Part shown: piece after piece, positions 37,033 through 51,234 of the stretch
How positions within the stretch are numbered: the stretch's first letter is position 1
How the letters are laid out: each line of letters starts with the position of its first letter
Origin: Sipunculus nudus
Lineage: Eukaryota; Annelida; Sipuncula; Golfingiida; Sipunculidae
Direction of reading: 5' to 3'
Assembly (NCBI GenBank): GCA_026874595.1
Contig: CM049309.1
Coordinates: 70,662,926 to 70,726,925, forward strand
Length of the DNA: 64,000 bases
Translations under genes and position numbers: made by a program
The notes under the pieces: model-generated
What the model was told of the DNA's origin: nothing
Seen by the model: only the letters and a program-made list of their open reading frames with translations
Databases searched by the model: none

Positions 37033-38025
37033 TTAATGCATGGATTGTCATGAAACTTGCCTTGAATATTGAACATGACTAGTTTTGTCAGTTTTCGAAA
37101 AGTGGTGGCGCCACCAGTATTTTTTCTTATTTTTACGAATATTTTTCTGTTTTTTTACTATAAAATGACAATCATGTCAGTTTCTGAAGTGTTTATTGAT
37201 CACAAGTGGATGCCCTATAGTAATCACCCTGTTTGTCTGTCTGTTTGTCTGTCTGTCTGTCCATCCGTTTATCCACATCAATTTGTTTCCAGACTTATGA
37301 CTTACAAATGGTCCACCACTAAAGAAAGAACATGTATGATTTTTGGGTCATGAGGTCAAAGGTCAGGGTCACAAGACTCACTTATTTTAAAAGATTATGG
37401 CTGTATTTTAAGCCAAGCTTTTCATCACACACTTTCCATCTTGCACATTAAGCTGACTTGCCAGTATGGGGAGAGCATAAATGAATTTGGGGTCAAGAGG
37501 TCAACGGTCAAGGTCACAGGGGCCATCTGTTCACAAGTTAGTTTCCAGATGATAACTCCAGTTTAGTTAGACATATTGATTTCAATCTTAAGTTATATAT
37601 GGCTCACAACTAAAGTAAGAACCCTGTTGATTTTGGTGTCCAAAGGTCAAGGTCACAGGACCCATTTCATTAAAAGGAATGTGTATGCATTTCATGCCAA
37701 ACTTTTCATCACAAATCTTCCATCTTCAAGATATTACTCACTTGCCGATAAGGGAAGATTCTTTTCGATTTGGGGTCATAGGGTCAAAGGTCAAGGTCAC
37801 AGACCCATCCATTCACAAATTAGTTTATGGATGATAATTCTGCATAGGCTAGTCAGTTTGGCTTCAAACTTGATCTATTAATGATCACCACTAGAGTAAG
37901 AAACATTTTGATTTTCAGGGTCCAGAGGTCAAAGGTGAAGGTCACAGGACCGTCATTCTGAAAAATTTCTTCAAAATATCCTTATTGATAAATACAGCTG
38001 AGCGTTGAGACCCCTGGGTCCCTAG
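37033..38025 (+). mobile_element. Family C 3' part with AGGTCA body
   Basis: It starts in family C body, has GGTGGCGCCACC at 37104, a CTGTTTGTCTGTCTG tract and AGGTCAAAGGTCA at 37353 with related blocks near 37500, 37645, 37780 and 37925. It ends CAGCTGAGC (37995-38003), hairpin GACCC-CT-GGGTC (38009-38020), CTAG (38022-38025) and TTTT. Confidence 0.7.
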
Positions 38026-38258
38026 TTTTATCTTTCATCATCGAATTCAATTTTAGAACAGATTCCTACTACTAAAAATAAGCATAAATTAGCGGGGTTC
38101 TTAAGTCAAGGTGCAGTCTCCCCCTTCTTTAAATAGGGATATTTAGTCCAGATCAATCTATGAAAATATAAAAATTCAAGTGATTCTTCAGTAAGCTTGA
38201 TGAACTGGTAGAAACATTGTTACGGGGTGACATAAAAGTGGACCAAACTGTCTTGCTA

Positions 38259-38508
38259 GTGAAGCTTGCTTTGCTAGAGAAGCGGTTGGTATGCCAGACA
38301 TGTGCGCCACCGACATTGGTTCGAATCCAGGATTGTCCCAGTCTTTTCCCCTGAGCAATTTCTCTTCGTAACAAAATGGGAGGAGTAAGTGAAGCTTGCT
38401 TTGCTAGGGAAGCTGTTGGTACGCCGGCAATGTGTGCCACTGACATGGGTTCTAATCTGGGATCGTCCCAGTCTTTTCCCCTGAGCAATTTCTCTTCGTA
38501 ACAACATG
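38259..38508 (+). repeat. Dimeric tRNA-like SINE
   Basis: Two copies with a period of 130 bp start at 38259 and 38389 (GTGAAGCTTGCTTTGCTAG) and share CCCAGTCTTTTCCCCTGAGC and TTCTCTTCGTAACAA. Copy 1 contains GGTTCGAATCC, a good RNA polymerase III B box; in copy 2 it is GGTTCTAATCT. GCTAGAGAAGCGGTTGG is a loose A-box position. No poly-A tail is seen. Confidence 0.55.
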
Positions 38509-41500
38509 CATTCAGTAGTCAGTACGACTGAGGGTTATTCAGAGAATGATAGGTGCTGTAAGAAGGGGTTTGTTTAGAAAACTCTGAGTGTTTGCTTTTA
38601 TTGGGTTGTATTCTCCTGTCAGTTTGCTCTTGAACATTTTGGATCAGGGGAGACAGTCTGAGGACACAAGAGAGGCAAATCATACCATGACACAGTGTTA
38701 TTGCTAAAAATTTTTTTACTTGTGTCCTGTCCTGTTTATTTAACTGCTGGAAGCACTGATTATCTTATCAGTTTAGTGATTGAAAAATGGCCAGTGAGTG
38801 CAAATAAATTGGCCTATTGATAAAAAACAATGATAAGGAGATGCCGAGAAAGATAACACTGATTGGAATGAAATAAATGCAGCAAAACAGGACACACCTG
38901 TTTGTTGCATTTAGTGCTGTCTTTTTAAATAAAAACAACAAGTTTCATTTTCATGACAAATCTTATTTTTTTTTATCATTTTGCATAGTGGGAATTCATT
39001 TGTTGTCTCTGTCCAGTTCAGAAGTATTTGTGGTGTATAAGTGGTGTTCTATTATCCATGGACATCTTGAGCAGTGTGAAAACCCTCACAAGTATTATTT
39101 AGTATTTTGTATCATAGTGGTATTTGTGACTAAATTAAAAATATTCAGGTATAGACAGCATTAATACAGTTTGATTTTATAGATATGCAGTGTTCTGTTT
39201 GTAGTTGGGAGTTTTCACAAATGTCTGTGGAACAGTTGGTGCCACCTTGTGGTAAGCATAAGAAGCACTGATAAGGCTGCAAGGCCACAGGTGGACAATT
39301 GGACATTGACCATTTAGACCCTTGATTAACTTTCAGCTGTTCTGTTAAATTAGCTCTTACAGTAAGGTTCTCTACTTTATGTTGAGCCAACTGTTTTCCA
39401 GGAATCATTCAGGTTGATGAGAAAATTAGTCACATGACCACTGTGGTAACAAATGTGACCAACTGCTACTTAATTTTAACCAGCCAAGTAACAGTCAGGC
39501 TGATATTATTAAGGCAAATGTAGCAAACCCCTTTGCTCTACAGAGGGCCACTAATTCACACACTCAAGACAGGTACCTAAAGTTAACCTAAATTCTCTGA
39601 TGTCAGAATATGCTGTATAATTATCATTTAGTGTAAAGTTGCTTTCCAATAACATAAAGCAAACTGTTCTGTGGTAACTGTAAGAATTTGGTAAAGATAC
39701 AGCAAAAGCTTTGTTATTGTAAGACATCACTTGTAATGTCGGTGTAAAGAGATAAGAATTTTTCTGAAATCTAAAACAAATCTAAAGAATAAAAAGTATT
39801 AAACTCTTTAAGATGATTGTGTTAAAGGCAGTATTGTTTGGTGAGATGACCACTGTGTTCACATTGTATTTGAGTGATGAGTAAGAATTGATGGGTTGGT
39901 TCACCATGCTAGATTGATAGAATACAGTGAATAGAACAGTAGAGACTTTAGAGGCCTATTCTGATATCTGACATCTATTGAAAATAAGATAGTTCATGTG
40001 ACATAAAGCCCAAAAGTGCCAATCCCATGTTGCACAAGCCATCCATTCTACATTCACTTGTTTAAAAATGTAGGGAGCCTGGCAAAATATTAGGAAATCT
40101 GGAACAATCAGTTTTGTTAATGACAAATGATTCTTCATTTCTCACCACCAACAACTACTGACTTATCAACTTCTGGTCTTCCTGCACATGTGAATCAACC
40201 TCCTGTGGTTACCTGCTGTTTCATAATGTCAACATTGGCACATATATCATGTTATGATAAATAGTTAAACAATGACAGCTTGTAGATACCCAAGCTCATA
40301 CCACCATAACAGTGGTGTTATAAGTACCTTTCCTAGCAGGAATTACCTTCAGTTTATTAATATAATATATGCAGTGTAAGCCAGAAATCACATTTCTACA
40401 AATAAGGCAGGTGAATAGCTTGCTTTAAAGTTTTAAAAGTACAGGGAATATGTCACATATTTCAAGTGGCTTGAGGTAGGATGTCACATGTTAAGGCTTC
40501 ACTGTCCTTGCATTTTCCAGAGGTTACAATACTTTGTGGAATATTATATGCCTTCTTAAGTGTCATGATTGTTTATTCAGCTTTTTACCAGAAGTAAGAT
40601 TATTCATATATATGTTCATATGTTTGTGTAACCTCTGACATACACTTTGGATGGTATTGTGATGTGGGAAGTTGATATACTAGCTTTTGGAAAAAGTAAC
40701 CACATGCTGTACAAAATATCATGGTATGGCGAAAGTAAACATGTCTGCTGTCTGCTTACCAACTCAGTACTCATCTGTGGATCAGTTTTGGCTTCTTCAG
40801 GGTCATGATCATTCGAGGTGCTAATATTAAAATGATATAGGTTATCAGTCTGTGAAACCAGTTTGCCTAGGTAAAATTAACTGCACTATTAAAATGATAT
40901 CTTTCATAGATTCCAGTTATATATGAATATATATAAAGTTTGATATACATTTTGTAGTGCTGTGCCAATTGATCAATTATATTGATGATTAGTTGATACC
41001 TTTCACATTTGAAAATTAATTGGTTGCAGTTTTGTATAATTGATCTGTATGTACATGCAAAGAAATCATTAACCAGAAAATATATTCTTATCCAGTCAGA
41101 GATTTAAGAAAAATAGGGCACAAAAAACAGCATTAAATCTTAACCTTGTGCAGTGAACAAGTATCAACAATTTGGATATTACCTTGACCTTTCAGCATGA
41201 TGTACAAGTTAAAATGGATTTAAATGGTCAGCATTATATGTAGAATACCATTTGTAAAGCAAATTCCTCGGTAAAATAAAAGGGATATATAAAATAATTG
41301 CTCATTAATTGTTCGCTTTCTTTGAATCATCAAACATGATTTAACAACAAATTCCAAGCACTAATGTTTATGTTATTTATGTTGGTTGAGTTAAAAAATA
41401 AGGATATATGCTATGGCAGCTCATTTAGCTCTTTCATAACTTATCCTCCCAGGTATTCTCACAAGAACTTGACAAGAAACCCAGGATATCATTCCAAAAA

Positions 41501-41975
41501 AAATATGCATAATTACCAAGATGCCAGTGGAGCCTTTTGATGGGAGTGAATTGAATAAATATATATGTTTTTGTGACAAGTGTATAATAATTGCGCTTGC
41601 ATGTTGTGAAAGGGTGTCAGTGTAAAGAGTACCAGAAAATCTGAAGCATTCATGCATTTGATGGTAGAATATGACCCGGTGTAAACTGAATCCCACAAAT
41701 TGCCTGTTGCCATGTGTGTATAGTCTATAATAGAATATGAATGATAGTGTTTTAGGTGTAGAACTTTCAGTATTTAAAGAGCCCCTCGTTAAAAAAAAAT
41801 CTCCTTCCATTAAACCTTTATTTTTCAGATTAATTTTTATTTTTATTTTATTTATACCATATTCTGTCAGGGTGGAATTTCAAATCCATGGGAATTTGAA
41901 ATAATTCTTGTATTTGTAAATTAACACTATCTTACATAAAATGATTGCTTTTTTTGGTGGCAAAGTTCCTTAAAT
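38509..41975. other. Intergenic stretch, nothing recognised
   Basis: Low-complexity AT-rich DNA without splice-bounded coding segments I can support. The longest frame (129 codons, minus, 41421-41810) has random-looking composition. Confidence 0.5.
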
Positions 41976-42858
41976 TTTTCAGTTCAGCTGACTGAAAGTC
42001 ATCTGAGCTATAGCGATCACTCTTTGTCCGTTGTCTGTCCGGCCGTCGGGCCATACATTAACAGGGCACAAATTGTAACTGCTGGACCTGGAATCTTTAA
42101 ACTTGACATCCAGGGAGGTCAATGAAAAATCTCCTTGAAACCTGAAATTAGGTCTCTGTTACCGATATTCTCCGAGTTATGGGGCTCCTAAGTACCCCCC
42201 CCCCCCCCCCCGAATAATAAAAATTTGATACAAAAGCTCAAGTATCTGAATAACTACTACATTGATCACTATGATTTTTTGCATGAATATTGATCATGGA
42301 AAGTTCCATCAGTTCCTACAACTGGTGGCGCCACCTTTTTTCTAATTTTTACGAATTTTTTCCTATTATTGAATCCTATTATTGTCTGTTAACAGGGCAC
42401 AAATCGTAACCACTAGACCTGGGATCTTCTAACATGACATCCAGGCTGATGCATGAAAAATCTCCTTGGAAACCTGAAATTAGGTCTCTGTTTCCCATAT
42501 TCTCTGAGCTATGGGGCCCTTGAGTACCACGTAGAATAATAAAAAATTTGATACAAAAGCTCAAGTTCCTGAATTCCTGCATTGATCACCATGATTTTTT
42601 GCATGAATATTGATCATGAAGTGTTCCATCAGTTCCTACAAACTGGTGGCACTACTTGTATTTTTTCAAATATTCATACTTTTTTTGTGTCTATTTATGA
42701 GACCTTCAAATGAAGTGGTCATTTCTCCAAAAGCCCACGATACCCCATTCTAAGGACTGTTCACAAAATTCATGATTATTTTGCCCTCTGGCAGTCATTT
42801 TGCTCATTGTTCAACATTGCATGAATTCAGCTGAGCATCATGGCCCATGGGCCTCTAG
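41976..42858 (+). mobile_element. Family C Helentron-like element, short intact copy
   Basis: The 5' end AGTTCAGCTGACTGAAAGTC continues with ATCTGAGCTATAG, then a GTCC-rich stretch. Two diverged body units follow (period about 345 bp), with exact GGTGGCGCCACC at 42324. The 3' end is CAGCTGAGCATCAT, hairpin GGCCC-AT-GGGCC, CTAG (42855-42858) and TTT. A 16-C run at about 42198 disrupts one unit. About 880 bp. Confidence 0.8.
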
Positions 42859-45785
42859 TTTCACAGTTCTTACAGAAACATGGACTTTTACACACGGGTG
42901 AATGAAAAAAAATCCAGCAACTTCAAACTGGAATTTTCCTTGGTACAATTATAATTCCCCCTAGAGGTCAGGAACACCAAATTCTAAGTTGCCTGAGGGG
43001 AACTTAAATTGGAACTTCCCCTGGGGGATTTTCAACTTCCCCTGGATTTGAATGTCCACCATGTTATTAACATCATAGGTACTATTTTGCTTAGTTTTCA
43101 TTGTATATATAATAATTTTACCAAACTTCTACAGAGATGGTGTGATTTCAGGTTAAAGCTATCTATTCACCTACCCTTTCTTGCAAATTTATGTTATTTC
43201 TGGCATACAGTCATTAATAAACGGTTGGTTATTCCTGTGAAGAAATTTCTTATAACACTTCTATAATGGATTTTTTAACTTGTTAATCTACAAACTGTTA
43301 GTAAACATGGCATATGGGCCATTATTGACATACAGAAAAAAACATGTAATTGAAGGTGTTTGGTTGCAAATGTGTGGAAATTGATAGGTCACTAGTCTCA
43401 AAACGCCCTTTACAAAACTCTGGTTCATCTTAGTTGCTGCCAGATGTCCTTTATGGATTATTTTAGTGGGACCCCTACATGTGATTTAAACAGGTGGATA
43501 TAAACAAAACGGACAACATTGGTGCGGTGGGATTGGAGTTTACTGGCCTATATTCATAGAAGCTTCAAGAGGCTATCTTTAGCTAATATACTTGATATAT
43601 CAGAGTATGCCCCTTTAAAAAAAATTAAATTTAAATCTTTAGAACTTTGTATGTATGAGCCCAGAAAATCTAGATGAATGACAGAGATAAAGGTGTAAAT
43701 CTCAAGTTATTCTGACTGGCCCTCTGAGTGGTAACAGGTTAAGTAATTCAGAAGTTCATTTATAGGTTCAAACCGCTTGTTTACCCTGCTACATGAACAG
43801 TTTAAAATTTGGAACATTTTACAGGTGTGACATGAATTACAAAACCCAAATTATAATTTATTATTCCATACTGGTAACCATTGATGTATAGTATTAGAGC
43901 CACAGGCTTTAAATAAACTGTCACACACCATCACACTTATGGGAATTTTGAAGGAATATAGTAAAGTATGCCATATCAAAAATAATTATAATCAATCTTT
44001 GTACTACTCTTACTATTTCATGGAAATAGAGTGTCTTGAAAGCAAATTCCTATAGATTTTCATGTTAAAGTAGTTGGGGTCAAAGTAACTTTAAAGAGTC
44101 CCAACTCATACCTTTTAATATCGTAGAGTATGTTTCAATTTTACAAAAGCAAAAAGCATAAAAGTTCCCATTTAACAGCAGAAACATTCTACAAGTTTGA
44201 TGACACTGTTACAGTGATTAGAGTGTTATACCATGTGCCATAGTATCTGGTATACTTTCCTCTTTCATTTAATCCTCTGACTAAAGTCCATCATGTAGAA
44301 ACAGAACCTAACATGGCTAATAGATATAATTAACATTGCTCATGTATGCTATTTTTACATGCCAGATTAAATCTAACTCAAACATAAAGCAGTGTCCATA
44401 TATCAGAAACTGTCACTGACAGTGTCAGTGTTAGATCATCAGACTCACTATGGTCAGGACTTAAATGTCAAGTATAATTACATTACCTTACAGTGTACAC
44501 ATTACATAACATACACATCACAAATGTTGGTACACAAAAACAACACAAAGCAGCATAGAAATATTTAACTAATTGGTTAGCCCAAGTCAGACAGGTACTC
44601 ATCTTGTTTGTCATTTCAATGATGAACTGTCACCAACCAAATGAAATTTGTGGTTTTATATTTGGCACGTGAATCATTCCCTCAGTCACATTTAAGTGAG
44701 AATAAATAATAGCGTTAAATGTCAATAGAGATACACTACAGTCTTATGACATGATGTAATATTCAGTTATCTACTGTTTCTCATGTTTTATGAATGTTTC
44801 AGATGTAATACAGTCTCTGCTGTAAATCCTTTTATTTGATTCACTCACTATGGAAGCAAGATTAAAACTTTAGATATAAAAACATGCATTTCCCCAGAAC
44901 CTGTGGATAAGATTATGGGCTGATATTGAAACTGGCACAGTACAGGAGTAGCTGTAAATTATTAACTAATTTAAATTAAGTGATATATATCCCATATGGG
45001 CACTTATGGATAAACATTTTAATTTTCAATTATCAAAATAATCCACAGGAATAATGTAAATGATTACCAGAAATACAGGTTCTATTTTTATTCCTTTTTT
45101 ATCATATTCCTTATTTACATGAATTACAAACATGTCAAAGGTAATATGTAGAAAACGGCATAATTATCATAAAGCACATATATATAAAGCACATATATAT
45201 AAATACCTGTTGGTATAAATGCTCAGAATTTCACAAAGTCATCTTCAGTGGTTATTGACTTTGTGTCATTTATGTAAATTGATATTAAAATGAATGCAAA
45301 AGTGTACAAAATGCAAAATTAATCCGAGCAGTTGGAGTGACTTTCCTTTGATCTGAGCATTCAAGGGATAAGGAATATAAGAACTGTAGTTTCTTTGTGG
45401 ACTGAAGTTCAAATTTTGATCATAGACCTGTCCAGGCAGGTCAGGTTCTGTTTTGACAGCTTCTGAAAATAATCACAACTGTCTGCCGAGCAGCCAAATT
45501 AACGTTTTGTCAATCTCTGAATTATTGTATAGAGGGCTCTTCATTCAAATTCATACAAATTATATAACCATATATCTCAAGAATAAGTGAGATGTCACAG
45601 GTCAAGAGAATAATTAGGAGGGGTAGATTTTGAAGGGGGGGGGGCACAGGAGGCCTGCATCCCCCATCTCTTGGCCGGAAAATTCTGGGTTATAAAAAAA
45701 TAAGAGCTAAATATTGAAAATCTGGACTGGATTTTGCATCCTGATATATTTTACACTACCTGAGATCAGGCCATTACAGCCTAGA
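42859..45785. other. Intergenic stretch, nothing recognised
   Basis: One short internal repeat (AACTTCCCCTGG twice near 43012-43043) and a CATATATATAAAGCA duplication near 45177. No gene seen. Confidence 0.5.
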
Positions 45786-48700
45786 TTTTTAGCGAACCTG
45801 TGAGCTTATGTGATGGTGTGGCGTCATCCGGCGTCCTTCGTCCATTGTCCGTCGTCTGTACGTTAACCCATACTATCTTGAAAACGGCAAGAGGTAGCAT
45901 CACGAAATTTTATGCAAAAAATTTGTCATCTAAAAAACTATATCGGATTTTGCTTAATTTTTGGCTAACTGCATTTTCTTAGATTTTATAGGGAAAAAGC
46001 TTAAAAAGCTTTAAAAATCTTCTTCTCCGAAACTGTTCAGCCAAATTGTCCAATATTTCACAGAAATGATTCCTGGAATAATCTTTCTCAAGTTTGTTCG
46101 AATGGTTTAAGTTCGGTGATTTTTGGCCGAGTTACAGGAAGTTGAACTTAGTCATCTGTCCATAAAAGCATACTAAAATTACAATCTCAGAAACGGCCGG
46201 AGCTATCATCACCAAATTTTATGCCAATGTTGTTCACATGAGACATATCTGAAATTGAGGTATTGGTGGCGCCACCTGCATCGACCTTTTTTGTACAGGG
46301 GTCATCAGTGCCCGTATCATACTGACGGCTACAAAAAACTTCTTCTCTGAAACCATATGGCCAAATAGTTTAATATCGCACAGAAATGATCTTAGGGTAG
46401 TGTTTTCTGAAATTTGTTCAATTCGTCTAAGTTCAGTGACTTTTGGCTGAGTTATGGGAAGCTGAATTTAGTCATATGCTGTAACAGCCCATTTTAGCTC
46501 AGTGGCTACAAAAATCTTCTCCTCAAAAACCACTGGGCCAAATTCTTAAATCTCACACATTAATTATCCTTAGATGTTGATCATTCAAGTTTGTTCAAAT
46601 GGTTTTGGTTCAGTGATTTTTGGCTGAGTTATGGGAAGCTTAACTTAGCCATTTTGCTGTATTTTCCCATATGAGTTATAAAACTGTAAATTTTTTTTTT
46701 ACTGACCCTACTGAGGCCAATTTGTTTAATATTATACAAGAATAATCCCCTGAATAATTCTTATAATAATTGTCTTTTATAGTTCCAAAGAATGAATTTT
46801 GGCTGAATTATAAAGGTTCAATTCAGTCATTTTGCCATATATGTTAGCTGTGTGAAGCAGATACACAGATACATCTAGATACATCAAGACTGGCACCAGT
46901 TTATCAGCATTTATTACATCATGCCTCTAGACATTTAGATTTCAGGTTATCTATGGTTAATATTGACAAGAATGATTTTTAAAAGCTTTTAAAAAATGTA
47001 GATTTATGATTTTTAGATATTCCTCATGCCAGGCAATGTTTACAATCACAGCTATACAGCTCTCTGTGGGTATATAAAGACAGCTGTACATGGATTATAA
47101 ATAATTGGTATCCATAGTCAAATTAATTCAAGATTTTGCCATCAGTGAGACAGGGCTTGAAATTAACGCCGGACCACCGGAAATTTCCGGTAAAAATCAC
47201 GGAGGTCCGGCAGAATGTCTACCGCCGCCGGACCTCCAGTCCAGCGAACTTCTGGGTCACCAGGGCTCGTCAAGCTAATGGTTCCCCTACCAATTTGTCG
47301 TCATGCCACGCGAGAAAAAAAGTGCCTGTAAAACGGTAAATCGCACGATCGACTGACGCTTTTGTTTGTCCATCAATTAGCCTTGACCTTGATACAGACT
47401 GGTACCGGGCCCTATTAAATCCCAAAGTCACTGCGGTCACAGTGGGCGATAATATAGTGCACACAGTAGGCAAAAAAGAGCGGCGTGCCAGACTTAGGAC
47501 GAACATACTCGGTCAAGATTGGACTCAAGAAGCCAAGATCCCATCGCTTCATTAGATAAATAAGAGGTCCGGCAATTATTTTTGAGGTCTGGTAAAAACA
47601 AAAATCTGCCAGACCTCCAGTCTGGTGGCTGAATTTCTTAATTTCCTGCCCTGGTGAGATGTATCTGTATTCCAATTTTGCATTCAGTATGCATCTGTAT
47701 TAATTTTTAGTGAACCTGTGAACTAATGCGATGGTGTGGCGGCGTTTGTCTTCTGTACGTTTACCCATACTATTTTGAAAATGATTGGAGCTAGCATCAT
47801 GAAATTTAATGCAAAAAATTAGCCATCTGAAAATTGTCTTAAATTTTATATAGAAAAAGCTAAAAAAACCTTTAAAAATCTTCTCCTCTTAAACACTCAA
47901 GCCAAATTGTTCAATAATTCACAGAAATAATCTTTTATACCATCTCCCTCAATTTTGTTCAGGAAGTTGAACTTAGTCATCTGTCCAAAAAAGCATACTA
48001 AAATGACAGTCTCAGAAACAGCCAGAGCTATCATCACCAAATTTTTTGCCAGTGTTGGTCACATGAGTCATATATGAAATTCAGGTATTGGTGGCGCCAC
48101 CTGAATTGACCTATTCTTGTACGGGGGTCATTGGTCATCTGTACATTAATCCATAATTTCTCAGGAATAGCAGGAGCTACCATTCCCAGATTTTATGCAA
48201 TGTCACATATCAAATTTTGTGGGATTCAGCTTATTTTTTTGCTATCTGCATTTACTTAGATTTTATAAGGAAAAAGCTGACAATATTTTAAAAGTCATCT
48301 TCTTGTAGACGGTCCAGCCAAATTGTTAAATATTTTACATAAATGATCCCAGAGGCAAGCCCTCTCAAGTTTGTTCAAATGGTTTGTATTTGATGAATGT
48401 TAGTGGAGTTACACAAATTTGAACAGTCATTCGGCCAAGTAAGCATACTGACATAGTACTCTCAGAAATGACAGAAGCTAGCATTACCAAGTATTGTGCA
48501 AATGTTGGTCACATGACTCATATTTGAAGTTGTAGACTTAGTGGTGCCACCTACATTGACCTGTTTTTTATGGGCAAAAAAACCTCATAATTTTAGCCTC
48601 TTTCAGCTTAATGATGAAACTGTCAAGTTGAATTGTTCAATTTTTCAAAAGAATTATCCTAGGACATGGTTCTTTTAATCATATCAGAATATACTGAGTT

Positions 48701-50036
48701 TGTTGGTTTTTGGTTGAGTTGTGAAAAGCTTAAGATGGTCTTATGGCCATTATTATGTCTTTTTCAAACTGAGGACTGCAATAATGTTCTTCTACAAAAT
48801 TATTATTTCAATTATATCTTCTGTAACATTGCACAAAAATTATTCTTAGGTGGCCTTTGTTCAAGTTTACTAGAATGATTTTTGGCAGAACTATTGGACC
48901 TTTAACAATGAAAGTACTGCATCTTTTATTATTCTAGATATTTTGATAAAAAGTTTATGAATATGTCGGCTTGAAAAAAGAAATTTTAACCAAAGTCTTT
49001 CAGTATGTATAAACAGATATACCAACAGGCCAAGATTGAATCTGTATCTTTAAATAGGTTGAGAAACTGCCAACTGTTTCAGATTTGGGAACAGATCAAG
49101 AGTTCATTGGGTGCAGCAAGATATAGGTCAAGAGTTCAATCAGTGCAGCCAAGCACATGGCATGTGATCACCTCATGGGTGACATGTGAACACCTCATGG
49201 GCACCATGTGATCATTTCATGGGTGTCAAGCCCCTCAGGGCAGGGCCCCTGCTTGAGCTTATGCAATGATGTGGCTACTATTTCAGATTTGGCAACAGGC
49301 TAGAGGTCAGTCTGGATCTATTTATAGCTTTGTCAGACTGCCAACTGTATCAGATTAGGCAACAGGTCAAGAGTTCGCTCAGTGCAGCCAGGTATGGGTC
49401 AGGAGTTTACTCAGTGCAGTAGCTGCATTCTATTAATAGCTTTGGCAGACTGCCAACTGTGTCAGATTATGCAACAGGTCAAGAGTTCACTCAGTGCAGC
49501 CAGGTACAGGTCAAAAGTTCACTCAGTCTGGCCAGGTGCAGGTCATGAGTACACTCAGTGCAGTAGTCTGAGCAAGCAATTTGTCACAGTTCACTCGGGG
49601 CAACAGCCTTTCTCACCTAAGCCTGGTCAGCCCCATGCATCAGACTCAAGGTAAGTTTGATTTATTGGCCTAATATTTTGACCTGTCTATGTGTCTTTGA
49701 TGGCTTTCTCGCTCACAAGACAGGTGTCGCCACCTACCATGACTTTTGCACAGGTTTTTCTCAGGAGGGGTTTGATATATCAGTCATAAATTGGGCGTAT
49801 GTATATACCTCTGATAGCTTTGTTGTATACAAGACTGGTGGTGCCAGCTACAATCTTTTTAGTGTTGTGTTCACCTATGCCAGAATTTCAGCAGTGATGT
49901 TTTTGTAATTGTTTCTTATTCAAAATGTTTAGTACTTGCATAGTTCATATACATGAAAAGTAATGGTCCAGCATTGAAGCATCATACCTGGTGTATTTCC
50001 CAATGCACAGGTTTGCATTAGGCCTGTAGGCCTTGT
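45786..50036 (+). mobile_element. Family A Helentron-like region, with duplicated 5' ends
   Basis: The 5' motif TTTTTAGCGAACCTGTGAGC at 45786 recurs as TTTTTAGTGAACCTGTGAAC at about 47704. The 3' end has GCACAGGTTTGC, the hairpin AGGCCT-GT-AGGCCT (50021-50034) and CTTG to 50036. Either one 4.2-kb element with an internal duplication, or two elements, the first lacking a 3' end. A hAT-like element (47151-47653) is inside. Exact GGTGGCGCCACC at 46265 and 48090. Confidence 0.65.
47151..47653. mobile_element. Small hAT-like element, 6-bp duplication
   Basis: The left end is CAGGGCTTGAAATTAAC; the complement of the right end is CAGGGCAGGAAATTAAG. GTGAGA flanks both sides (47145-47150 and 47654-47659). 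The 503 bp hold GC-rich sub-terminal repeats (GGTCCGGC, GCCGGACCTCCAGTCC and GCCAGACCTCCAGTCTGG) and the palindrome CCGGAAATTTCCGG. No transposase is visible. It interrupts a family A repeat element. Confidence 0.75.
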
Positions 50037-51189
50037 TAAAAATGTTATGACACCATGTGAGGAGGAAAACATCCCCCCCATAAACTTCCCCCTCTTTCCC
50101 TTCCCCCTTCTCAGAACCTGTATCTGTCCCTGATTAACAGCAGAAAAATAAATGTCTAGTTCATTTAATGTCCAGAGAGAAGAGGAGAATGGACTGCACC
50201 ATATACATTATACATTGATACCAAATATACTGCATTCATATTAATAGTACTTGGACAGATGAGTAATGTTTGCTCTCAGGGCTAGTTTGCCATGTAATGA
50301 TAATGTTTGATTTCTTGGACAAAACCCCAGTTGGTAACTGGGTTACACCCTACTTTGCCCAGGCGATATAAAATCAAATTGGCAAACCCTAGCTTTCTCT
50401 GCTATAATTATTACATCTGACAGGTTTTATAACTCATTTTTGTTCATATTTAGGCAATTATGTTTTTATTTACATTTCTATATATATACTGTTTTCAAAG
50501 GATAATTCCAAGTGACCTGGACCTAATGCAAGACAGAAAAATTCCAGAGTTAGAAAAATTTAGATTGTCATCTGTGCAGATGATATATTTGAACTCCTGT
50601 TATTGCCCAGATAAAAAAGCAGCAGTAAATCACTGGTGTGGTTCAATGTCAGTGTCACATCGCCTTTATGATAACAGTTGACCTGACCCATGTTCCAAAC
50701 CATAAAGGATTTGGCTACACCCCTTTTGACCTTAAATGTGGCCTCTTGTGGTGTGCTAATACACTAACAGGAGGGATTGGCTGCTTGGTTGGTATCTGTA
50801 TTAAGTTAGCTTTGGGTGGGGCTGGTATCATGTGAGTACATGCATGGTTCACTGACCTTGGTATATGAGGGACTGTATCAACTTCAGGCAAATAAAGAAC
50901 AGTTGCGTTTTCATGACTTGCTTGTGGTTGGTACACTGTGAAATTTTTAGCCAAGTGTCTTGTTCATTTGTTTTATGGTATAAAGAGTTAGCTTTAAATT
51001 GAGATTTAAATCTTTATATTTTTAATTTCTTCTTTAAATATTAATTTAATATTAACATCCAATTTATATATAACATTACAAGTACCAAAAAATATTTTAT
51101 TCAGTGCAATATTATGACAGGAAGTAATTAACCATTAAATGTTACATTAACACTGAGTGCACAGGAATATTATATATATTATTTAAGAG

Positions 51190-51234
<45 letters not shown>

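Noticed and set aside
38328-38338. Possible tRNA gene (GGTTCGAATCC)
   Set aside because: Flanks do not form an acceptor stem or anticodon arm; it is the B box of a SINE.
38153-38507. Overlapping minus-strand frames with repeated REIAQGKRLG
   Set aside because: They are translations of the dimeric SINE, not a gene.
41421-41810. 129-codon open frame on the minus strand
   Set aside because: Composition is random-looking, there is no domain or splice context, and it lies in AT-rich intergenic DNA.
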